Made by a program: the position numbers and the translations under genes | DNA from: Clostridia bacterium | GTDB lineage: Bacteria; Bacillota; Clostridia; Oscillospirales; Acutalibacteraceae | Direction: 5' to 3' | Assembly: GCA_900755995.1 (NCBI GenBank) | Contig: CAAEIM010000205.1 | Span: 1-5,029 of the forward strand | Length of the DNA: 5,029 nt | Part shown: positions 1 through 5,029 of the stretch, piece by piece | Numbering within the stretch: position 1 is the stretch's first letter | Layout: each line of letters opens with the position of its first letter | Notes under the pieces: generated by a model | The model's input: only the letters and a program-made list of their open reading frames with translations | Database searches by the model: none | What the model was told of the DNA's origin: nothing

Positions 1-690
1 AACAACACCCTAAAGGCAGTTGACGACTTGTCATTCAACGTAAATAAGGGCGAAATAGTAGGCTTTATCGGGCCGAACGGTTCGGGCAAAACCACCACAA
101 TAAAAATGCTCACAGGAATTTTATCAAGCGACAGCGGAGAAATCAGCATAAACGGTCACGATATTCGCAAAGAACCCCTTGAAGCAAAAAAAAGCATCGG
201 CTACATTGCCGATAATCCCGATATGTTTTTAAGACTCAAAGGAATTGAATTTCTGAATTTTATCGGTGACATCTACAAGGTGCCTGCCGATGTCCGCAAA
301 AAAAGATTTACCGAGGTATGCGACCGCTTTGGACTTACCGACAGTCTGAACGCTCCTATGCTCAGCTACTCCCACGGTATGCGCCAGAAAATCATGGTTG
401 CCGCCGCACTTGTTCACAAGCCCGATGTATGGATTCTTGACGAGCCTCTTATAGGATTAGACCCAAAGAGTGCCTTTGAACTTAAGGCTATGATGCGTGA
501 ACACGCAAACGAGGGCAACTGCGTATTTTTCTCCACCCACATCCTTGAGGTTGCAGAGAAGCTTTGCGACAAGGTTATAATTATCAAAAAAGGAAAATCG
601 CTATACGACGGCACTCTTGACGACCTTTGCAGTCAGAACACAGGAAAATCACTTGAACAAATCTTTTTGGAGCTGACGGAAAATGAGTAA
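1..690 (+). CDS. ABC transporter ATP-binding protein (5' end cut by window edge)
   Basis: This is the cytoplasmic ATPase that powers the permease encoded just downstream. The frame is open to base 1, and the nine residues before the TTG at 28 (NNTLKAVDD) match the usual beta-strand lead-in of ABC ATPases. The gene therefore starts outside the window, probably some 15 residues further left, and TTG 28 is not the start; 229 residues are visible. Motifs, numbered from the first visible residue: Walker A GPNGSGKTT at 24-32, signature YSHGMRQ at about 123-129, Walker B VWILDEP with D-loop GLDP shortly after, and the H-loop histidine in FSTHI. The Q-loop position reads YIADNP, so an acidic residue replaces the usual Gln. 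That is common in the CcmA/EcsA-like exporter ATPases this protein resembles. The C-terminal tail is short. The gene ends in TAA, overlapping the permease start by 8 bases. The substrate cannot be told from sequence. Confidence 0.95.
   Translation, partial: NNTLKAVDDLSFNVNKGEIVGFIGPNGSGKTTTIKMLTGILSSDSGEISINGHDIRKEPLEAKKSIGYIADNPDMFLRLKGIEFLNFIGDIYKVPADVRKKRFTEVCDRFGLTDSLNAPMLSYSHGMRQKIMVAAALVHKPDVWILDEPLIGLDPKSAFELKAMMREHANEGNCVFFSTHILEVAEKLCDKVIIIKKGKSLYDGTLDDLCSQNTGKSLEQIFLELTENE
669..672 (+). promoter_or_regulatory. Ribosome binding site of the permease gene
   Basis: GGAG lies inside the 3' end of the ATPase gene, 10 bases before the ATG at 683. It supports translation of the permease from the overlapping ATGAGTAA junction, and so supports coupled expression of the two transporter subunits. 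Confidence 0.6.
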
Positions 691-2374
691 CTTCTTCAAT
701 CTTTTTAAAACTTTTCTAAAAACCGCAGAGCTTACGCCTGAGGAAAAAAAGCGTTCAAAGTATTTTTACGCAATAATGGGCGCAGCCGTAGTTCTGCTTA
801 TAATGGTTCCCGTAGGCTTTCTTGTGGGAGTTATCACCTATGCGCTCACCCTCGGTGTAACTGCCATCGGCGGCAGCACTCAGGGAGCTGAGGTAATTTT
901 ACATATCATATCAATTTTATCGGTTATATTCGGAATTAATGTAATCACCAATATCTTTTATTTTGCAAACGATATTGAAAACCTGATTCCACTGCCGCTG
1001 AGGTCAAGCGAAATTGTGGGCGCAAAGTTTGCCTACTCCATTGTTTCTGAAAACATTATGGAGTTTATCCTCATAGTAGGCGCAAGCGTAGGCTTTATGT
1101 GTGCCTCGGGCTTCTCTGTTGTAGGAATTATCACCTCGGTTATCGGCATACTCACTCTGCCTGTAATTCCGCTCACCTACTGCGGAATTATTGCAGTTAT
1201 ATTTATGTACTTTACTCACTCAATCAAAAGCCGTGATTCTCTCAACAAGGTTATGGGAATCGGCACGGCTGTTTTGATTGTCGGCGCACTTATCGCCCTT
1301 GTAAGCGTAAGCGGATTTAACCCTGACACCCTTGTTGCCGCAATCGCAAGCGCAGACAACACATTTCTCAATGTGATGAATATTATTTTCCCTCACATTC
1401 CCCTTATGATGGAATCTATTGCAAGCGGCGGAATTATTGAGCTTTTGCTCTACATTCTTTTAAATGTAGTATATGTTGCAGTGTTCCTTTTCATTGCGTC
1501 AAAAATGTACATCAAGGGCGTTTCCGACATCAACACCACAAAGTCAAAGCGCAGCAAAGAAATGGCGGGGCAGGCGATTGAAGGCTCAAAGCAAAGCTCT
1601 GTTTTTGCAAGCTATCTGAAAAAGGAGCTGCTGGTGCTCTTTAAAACCCCTCCGTTCTTTATGGACTGCATTGCAATTAACCTTTTATGGCCCGTTTTTA
1701 TAGTTGTAATTTTAATTTTACAGGGCAGCACCAACTTTTTAACAGATATTCTCACCTCGTATCTTGCCAATGATACTCAGAGCATTGCCGTAATAACCGT
1801 TGCGGCGGTTGCGGTTTCAACTCTCGTTACCGCAATCAACAGCATAGCCTCCACCTCCATTTCAAGAGAGGGCAAGCATTTTCAGTTTATGCGCTACATT
1901 CCCGTTGAGCTGAGAACTCAGCTCAATGTCAAGGCTACGGCAAGCATTATCATCAGCGGCTCGGTTATGACGCTGTACGTTATTGTTTTTAATGTTTACT
2001 GTGCGTTTATGGCTGATTCCTTCAACCCCTACACCTTTATTATTCTGCCCATTCTGCACATACTTCTCTGCCTTATCTGCGTGGTATTCATCACCTATAC
2101 GGGTATGTTCTTTGACACGATAAACCCTAAGCTCATATGGGACGATGAGATAAACGCCCTGAGAGGCAACTACAACACGGTGTTTGCCGCCGCAGTTGTT
2201 ATGGTAATTACTGCATTAATTTGTGCAGTTTCCCTTATATTGCTATGGATTTTTAATATCAATCCTGTTATAATTAATTTCAGTCTTGTTGTTGTTATGT
2301 GCGCTCTTGCTCTTGTGTCACAAAGGCTGTGCCTTAAAAAAGGCGTTAAAAACCTTGAAAGAGTTGAAAGCTGA
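683..2374 (+). CDS. ABC exporter permease, about 12 membrane segments (two fused halves)
   Basis: This 563-residue integral membrane protein is the transmembrane partner of the ATPase encoded immediately upstream. Hydrophobic segments lie at about 31-58, 73-95, 118-142, 146-178, 191-212, 251-273, 327-347, 367-389, 418-440, 450-474, 499-525 and 529-547. A polar basic linker (about 274-320) separates two six-helix halves. Each half has a matching cytoplasmic-type motif after its second helix: LPLRSSEIVGAK (104-115) and IPVELRTQLNVK (406-417). A further conserved-looking stretch, NPKLIWDDEINALRGN, is at 481-496. The size and these motifs fit the roughly 550-residue Firmicutes ABC-2-like permeases (possibly Pfam ABC_tran_2, to be confirmed). 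The ATG at 683 has a GGAG 10 bases upstream and overlaps the ATPase stop. Drug, peptide or lipid export are all possible; nothing here decides the substrate. Confidence 0.9.
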   Translation: MSNFFNLFKTFLKTAELTPEEKKRSKYFYAIMGAAVVLLIMVPVGFLVGVITYALTLGVTAIGGSTQGAEVILHIISILSVIFGINVITNIFYFANDIENLIPLPLRSSEIVGAKFAYSIVSENIMEFILIVGASVGFMCASGFSVVGIITSVIGILTLPVIPLTYCGIIAVIFMYFTHSIKSRDSLNKVMGIGTAVLIVGALIALVSVSGFNPDTLVAAIASADNTFLNVMNIIFPHIPLMMESIASGGIIELLLYILLNVVYVAVFLFIASKMYIKGVSDINTTKSKRSKEMAGQAIEGSKQSSVFASYLKKELLVLFKTPPFFMDCIAINLLWPVFIVVILILQGSTNFLTDILTSYLANDTQSIAVITVAAVAVSTLVTAINSIASTSISREGKHFQFMRYIPVELRTQLNVKATASIIISGSVMTLYVIVFNVYCAFMADSFNPYTFIILPILHILLCLICVVFITYTGMFFDTINPKLIWDDEINALRGNYNTVFAAAVVMVITALICAVSLILLWIFNINPVIINFSLVVVMCALALVSQRLCLKKGVKNLERVES

Positions 2375-2404
2375 CATATGCAAAACACAAATCTGAATGA
2401 AAAC

Positions 2405-2411
2405 AGGTGAT
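2405..2411 (+). promoter_or_regulatory. Shine-Dalgarno site that fixes the pncB start
   Basis: AGGTGAT is a strong match to the 16S anti-Shine-Dalgarno and lies a few bases before the ATG at 2416. A GTG in the same frame at 2407 lies inside this site, so it cannot be the start. The protein begins MAETNYS from 2416. Confidence 0.8.
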
Positions 2412-2415
2412 TATA

Positions 2416-3861
2416 ATGGCAGAAACAAATTATTCTATGCTCTGTGACTTTTATGAGCTTACAATGTCAAACGGCTATTTTAAAAACGGATTTTACAAAA
2501 AAGACGTTTACTTTGACCTTTTCTTCCGCAAAGTCCCCGACAACGGCGGTTTTGCCATTGCGGCAGGCCTTGAACAGGTAATTGACTACATCAAAAACCT
2601 GCATTTTTCGGGAACTGACATTGAATATCTCAGAGATAAGGGTATTTTTGACGAAGAATTTTTAAAATATCTTTCAGAGTTTAAATTCAGCGGCGACATT
2701 TACGCTGTACCGGAGGGAACTCCGATTTTCCCGAACGAGCCTATCATAACGGTTAAGGCTCCGGCTATTGAGGCTCAGCTGATTGAAACCTTCCTGCTCC
2801 TCACAGTAAACCACCAGACGCTGATTGCCACCAAGGCAAACCGAATTGTCCGTGCGGCTCAGGGCAAAACCGTGCTTGAGTTCGGCTCACGCAGAGCACA
2901 GGGCGCAAGCGGCGCAGTTGACGGCGCAAGAGCCGCATACATAGGCGGATGCTCGGGAACAGCCTGCACGCTTACAGACGCACTTTACGGAGTGCCCGCA
3001 GGCGGAACAATGGCTCACTCGTGGATTCAGATGTTTGACAACGAATACGATGCTTTCCGCATCTACTGCGAGCTTTATCCGCAGAACCCAACCCTGCTCG
3101 TAGATACCTACAACACCCTTAAAAGCGGTGTGCCAAACGCAATAAAGGTATTCAAAGAGGTGCTTATTCCAAAGGGAATCACTGAATTTTCAATTCGCCT
3201 TGATTCGGGAGATATTTCGTATCTTTCAAAAAAGGCAAGAAAAATGCTCGATGACGCAGGACTGCAAAGCTGTAAAATCGTAGCCTCAAACTCACTTGAC
3301 GAGTACCTTATCCGTGACCTTATGATGCAGGGAGCTAAGGTTGACGTATTTGGAGTCGGCGAAAGACTCATTACATCCTCAAGCTCACCCGTATTCGGCG
3401 GAGTTTACAAGCTTGTAGCGGTTGAAGACCCTGCAAGCGGAGAAATAATTCCCAAAATCAAGGTCAGCGAAAACACGGCTAAAATTACCAACCCTCATTT
3501 TAAAAAGCTGTACCGCTACTACGACAACGAGAGCGGCAAGGCTCTTGCAGATGAGCTGTGCGTATATGACGAGGTAATGGATTTTTCAAAGCCGCACACA
3601 ATTTTTGACCCGAACGCAACGTGGAAAACAAAGACTCTTACGGATTTCACCGCAAAGGAACTGCTTATTCCTATATTCAAAAACGGAGAATGTGTTTATG
3701 ACTCTCCGAAAATTGACGATATTGCAAGGTACTGTTCAGAGCAGATTTCTCTGCTTTGGGACGAGGTAAAGAGGTTTGAAAATCCCCACAACTACTATGT
3801 TGACCTCTCTCAGAAGCTCTGGGACATCAAAAACATACTTCTCAATATTCATCAGTGCTAA
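2416..3861 (+). CDS. pncB: Nicotinate phosphoribosyltransferase
   Basis: This cytoplasmic enzyme of NAD salvage (Preiss-Handler route) joins nicotinate to PRPP, with ATP hydrolysis, to give nicotinate mononucleotide. The 481-residue length is normal for the Firmicutes type of the family. Visible hallmarks are the N-terminal DFYELTMSNGYF (11-22), FGSRRAQG with GAVDGARAA (156-174), GTMAHSW (197-203), LLVDTYNTLKSGVPNAI (227-243), IRLDSGDI (260-267), the FGVGERL phosphate-binding stretch (312-318), PVFGGVYKLV (325-334) and the C-terminal NPHNYYVDLSQKLW (456-469). His201 in GTMAHSW aligns with the histidine phosphorylated in the enterobacterial enzyme (GTQAHEW there), so the enzyme looks intact. 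The gene starts 41 bases after the permease, with a strong Shine-Dalgarno and no terminator between them. It is probably in the same transcript, although no functional tie to the transporter is evident. No NAD-responsive regulatory site was seen. Confidence 0.96.
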   Translation: MAETNYSMLCDFYELTMSNGYFKNGFYKKDVYFDLFFRKVPDNGGFAIAAGLEQVIDYIKNLHFSGTDIEYLRDKGIFDEEFLKYLSEFKFSGDIYAVPEGTPIFPNEPIITVKAPAIEAQLIETFLLLTVNHQTLIATKANRIVRAAQGKTVLEFGSRRAQGASGAVDGARAAYIGGCSGTACTLTDALYGVPAGGTMAHSWIQMFDNEYDAFRIYCELYPQNPTLLVDTYNTLKSGVPNAIKVFKEVLIPKGITEFSIRLDSGDISYLSKKARKMLDDAGLQSCKIVASNSLDEYLIRDLMMQGAKVDVFGVGERLITSSSSPVFGGVYKLVAVEDPASGEIIPKIKVSENTAKITNPHFKKLYRYYDNESGKALADELCVYDEVMDFSKPHTIFDPNATWKTKTLTDFTAKELLIPIFKNGECVYDSPKIDDIARYCSEQISLLWDEVKRFENPHNYYVDLSQKLWDIKNILLNIHQC

Positions 3862-3872
3862 CCATTAAGAAA

Positions 3873-3876
3873 AGAG
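3873..3876 (+). promoter_or_regulatory. Weak ribosome binding site of the dockerin-CAP gene
   Basis: AGAG within an A/G-rich run lies 8 bases before the ATG at 3885. It is a poor Shine-Dalgarno, but the ATG is followed directly by a textbook signal peptide. A GTG in the same frame at 3855 lies inside pncB and would add ten residues in front of that signal, so it was rejected. Confidence 0.45.
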
Positions 3877-3884
3877 AATTTTAT

Positions 3885-4580
3885 ATGAAAAGCTTAAAAA
3901 AATTTCTTGCCGTTATTCTTTCGGCTGCCGCCATGCTTTCGGCTGCGTCGGTTTCGGCTTTTGCTGTCGGTGAAGGCGACTATGATTTAAACGGTGACGG
4001 AAAGTTTGATGTACTTGACGTTACACACCTCCAGCTTTGCATTGCAGGCAATCAGCAGCTTTCGGAATCGGCTGAAAAAATTGCCGACTACAACGGCGAC
4101 GGCAAAATTGACGTGCTTGACGTAACGCAGGCACAAATTCTGATTTCATCTGCCGTTACTCCTCCGAATCCCGATGATTCAAACTACAACAGGGCATATG
4201 CAGACAGGGTAATTGAGCTTGTAAATAATGAACGTGCAAAGGCGGGAATTTCTCCTCTGCAAAAGGATGTCAGCATATCAGCATTAGCGGATATTCGTTC
4301 AAAAGAGTTGACAACCTTGTATTCACATCAGCGGCCTGACGGCACAAACTGTATAACGATTTTAGACGAATACAATGTTCCTTGGTATGCGGCAGGGGAA
4401 AACATTGCCGCAGGCTTCAGCTCTCCTGAGAAAGTGGTTGAGGGTTGGATGAATTCTCCGGGACACAGAGCAAATATTCTGAACCCGGACTACAACAAAA
4501 TCGGAGTATCCTGCTATATCGACCGCAACTCTGAATACACCTATTACTGGGAGCAGCTTTTTATAGGCGACTCGTATTAG
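3885..4580 (+). CDS. Secreted dockerin-CAP (SCP/YkwD-like) protein
   Basis: This is a 231-residue exported protein. Residues 1-27 are a Sec signal peptide: basic MKSLKK, an Ala/Leu-rich core, and likely cleavage after AFA (25-27). Residues about 32-89 form a type I-like dockerin with two calcium loops, D34-N36-D38-D45 and D68-N70-D72-D79, both reading NGDGKxDVLDVT. A short Pro/Asp linker (about 91-100) leads to a CAP domain (about 103-229). This carries SHQRPDG (His148), GENIAAG (Glu172), NSPGHRANIL (His194) and YYWEQLF (221-226), the usual cavity residues of bacterial YkwD-like proteins. By family knowledge the dockerin should bind a cohesin on a scaffoldin or the cell surface. CAP domains have varied roles and no agreed bacterial activity, so the function is unknown. 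The dockerin is N-terminal, whereas many dockerins are C-terminal. The gene follows pncB by 23 bases and ends just before an intergenic hairpin and a strong terminator. The EF-hand pair could be a non-cohesin calcium module, but the repeat pattern favours dockerin. Confidence 0.9.
   Translation: MKSLKKFLAVILSAAAMLSAASVSAFAVGEGDYDLNGDGKFDVLDVTHLQLCIAGNQQLSESAEKIADYNGDGKIDVLDVTQAQILISSAVTPPNPDDSNYNRAYADRVIELVNNERAKAGISPLQKDVSISALADIRSKELTTLYSHQRPDGTNCITILDEYNVPWYAAGENIAAGFSSPEKVVEGWMNSPGHRANILNPDYNKIGVSCYIDRNSEYTYYWEQLFIGDSY
3978..4151 (+). other. Dockerin domain (two EF-hand-like repeats)
   Basis: This domain covers residues 32-89 of the secreted protein. The two calcium loops start 34 residues (102 bases) apart and are nearly the same: DLNGDGKFDVLD and DYNGDGKIDVLD, each followed by VT and a helix. 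The positions that usually set cohesin specificity (10 and 11 of each loop) are Val-Leu in both copies. This symmetry would allow binding in either orientation, as known for some type I dockerins. Confidence 0.85.
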
Positions 4581-4627
4581 CGACAGATGACTTAGGCTTA
4601 ATTTAAATTTTTAAATCCTGAGTCGCT
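4579..4627 (+). other. AT-rich hairpin after the dockerin-CAP gene
   Basis: GACTTAGG (4589-4596) pairs with CCTGAGTC (4617-4624) with one G-U pair. AGCG (4579-4582) and CGCT (4624-4627) can extend the base across a bulge, competing for base 4624. Inside lies a near-perfect palindrome, ATTTAAA (4601-4607) facing TTTAAAT (4610-4616). No U-run follows, so it is not a classical terminator. It may be a 3' UTR stabilising structure or simply chance. Confidence 0.4.
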
Positions 4628-4644
4628 TTGCTCATAAACTTCAT

Positions 4645-4700
4645 AAAAAATAACAGCAGTCTGACAATCACTTGGGTGACGGTCGGACTGCTGCTTTTTT
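4645..4700. terminator. Rho-independent terminator between convergent genes, probably bidirectional
   Basis: Arms 4654-4665 and 4682-4693 form a 12-pair stem with one T-G pair (4662 with 4685). The same register continues after two mismatches into TCAC (4668-4671) with GTGA (4676-4679) around a TTGG loop. A six-T run follows at 4695-4700. On the other strand, the A-run at 4645-4650 supplies a U-run for transcripts of the channel gene ending at 4727. The wobble pair becomes an A-C mismatch in that direction, so the plus-strand transcript has the better hairpin. It closes the plus-strand cluster about 75 bases after the dockerin-CAP stop. Confidence 0.9.
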
Positions 4701-4726
4701 ATAAGTAATTCTGCCGCAGCAAAGTG

Positions 4727-5029
4727 TTAGCGGCGGTTAAATTTTTTTACCTTTTCGGATATTGCCTTAAGCTCGTCCTCGGAAAGCTCGGGAAGGTGCT
4801 CAAGGTCGTCAAGAAATTTTGCTACGCTCTCTTTTTCTCTGAGCTTGGTGCTCTCTATGTAATAGCTTGTGATAATTCCGGGAACAACGGCAATAATCAG
4901 GATTGAGCAAATTGAGAGAAATATTGACAATCCCCTGCCAATTAAGGTGACCGCCGTAATATCTCCGAATCCGATGGTTGTGGCTAAGCTGAAACCGTAA
5001 CCCAGGCTGTCGGGGAAAACAAAAACCGC
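4727..5029 (-). CDS. Potassium-channel-like protein, C-terminal part (5' end beyond window)
   Basis: The minus-strand frame is open from the right edge to a TAA at 4727-4729 and gives 100 visible residues. It begins in a pore region: a pore helix (SLGYGFSLA), the selectivity filter TTIGFGD (encoded near 4961-4981), then a long final membrane helix from about LIGRGLSIF through IAVVPGIITSYYIE. The cytoplasmic tail of about 40 residues is charged (KLREKESVAKFLDDLEHLPELSEDELKAISEKVKKFNRR region) and likely helical. This is the Ion_trans_2 (two-helix pore) pattern, so the protein should form a tetrameric cation, probably K+, channel in the cell membrane. GFG instead of the commoner GYG is an accepted variant. 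A TTG at 4930 lies within the last helix and would remove the filter, so it is not the start. The number of helices before the pore, and any voltage sensor, lie outside the window. No RCK/TrkA-N domain follows the pore. Confidence 0.88.
   Translation of the reverse strand, partial: AVFVFPDSLGYGFSLATTIGFGDITAVTLIGRGLSIFLSICSILIIAVVPGIITSYYIESTKLREKESVAKFLDDLEHLPELSEDELKAISEKVKKFNRR

Noticed and set aside
229..614. Minus-strand open frames of about 62-66 codons opposite the ATPase gene
   Set aside because: They lie wholly inside a gene with intact ABC motifs and show no family resemblance, so they are antisense shadows.
1004..1219. Minus-strand open frame inside the permease (also 1862-2059 and 2170-2388)
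   Set aside because: The membrane protein frame on the plus strand explains this DNA, and the antisense products show no recognisable pattern.
2355..2382. Possible promoter before pncB: TTGAAA, 16 bases, TATGCA
   Set aside because: The -10 box matches only three of six positions and the spacing is short, which is no better than expected by chance in this AT-rich stretch.
3108..3371. 87-codon minus-strand open frame inside pncB
   Set aside because: It covers strongly conserved pncB motifs on the plus strand and so is a shadow of them.
3918..3959. Direct repeat CTTTCGGCTGC at 3918-3928 and 3936-3946, with a partial third copy at 3952-3959
   Set aside because: It lies in the Ala/Ser/Leu-rich signal peptide core, where repeated codons (LSAA twice) easily give such repeats. 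There is no sign of an element or switch.
4713..4734. Inverted repeat GCCGC/GCGGC around the channel gene stop codon
   Set aside because: It has only five pairs, no T-run, and sits next to a far stronger terminator.
4724..4906. 60-codon plus-strand open frame near the right edge
   Set aside because: It is antisense to the channel gene, whose selectivity filter and final helix are clear, and it lies just beyond a terminator with no promoter seen.

Overview
The window looks like chromosomal DNA of a gut-type Clostridia bacterium, most likely in the Ruminococcaceae/Oscillospiraceae. The reasons are a moderate base composition (roughly mid-40s % GC by eye), genes packed with tiny gaps, Shine-Dalgarno-led starts, a Firmicutes-style nicotinate phosphoribosyltransferase, and above all a secreted protein with a type I-like dockerin. 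Dockerins are typical of cellulosome- or amylosome-bearing ruminococci and clostridia. The genus assignment is inference.

Layout: four genes run left to right, then one runs the other way. (1) From the left edge to 690 is the ATPase of an ABC exporter, missing its first residues because of the window edge. (2) It overlaps by 8 bases a large permease with about 12 membrane segments (683-2374), which appears to be two fused six-helix halves. (3) After 41 bases comes nicotinate phosphoribosyltransferase (2416-3861), which feeds NAD salvage. (4) After another 23 bases comes a 231-residue secreted protein with a signal peptide, an N-terminal dockerin and a CAP/SCP domain (3885-4580). (5) On the minus strand, entering from the right edge and ending at 4727, is the C-terminal part of a K+-channel-like protein that still shows its TIGFGD selectivity filter. 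The two convergent units are separated by 146 bases holding a strong terminator that could work in both directions (4645-4700) and a weaker AT-rich hairpin next to the CAP gene (4579-4627).

The ATPase and permease clearly make one transporter. NAD salvage and the dockerin-CAP protein follow on the same strand with no visible terminator or convincing promoter between them, so all four may share a transcript, but no functional link is evident. I see no mobile element, CRISPR array, tRNA or rRNA. The most interesting item is the dockerin-CAP protein. It is a small non-enzymatic-looking candidate for attachment to a cell-surface scaffold, not a demonstrated new system.
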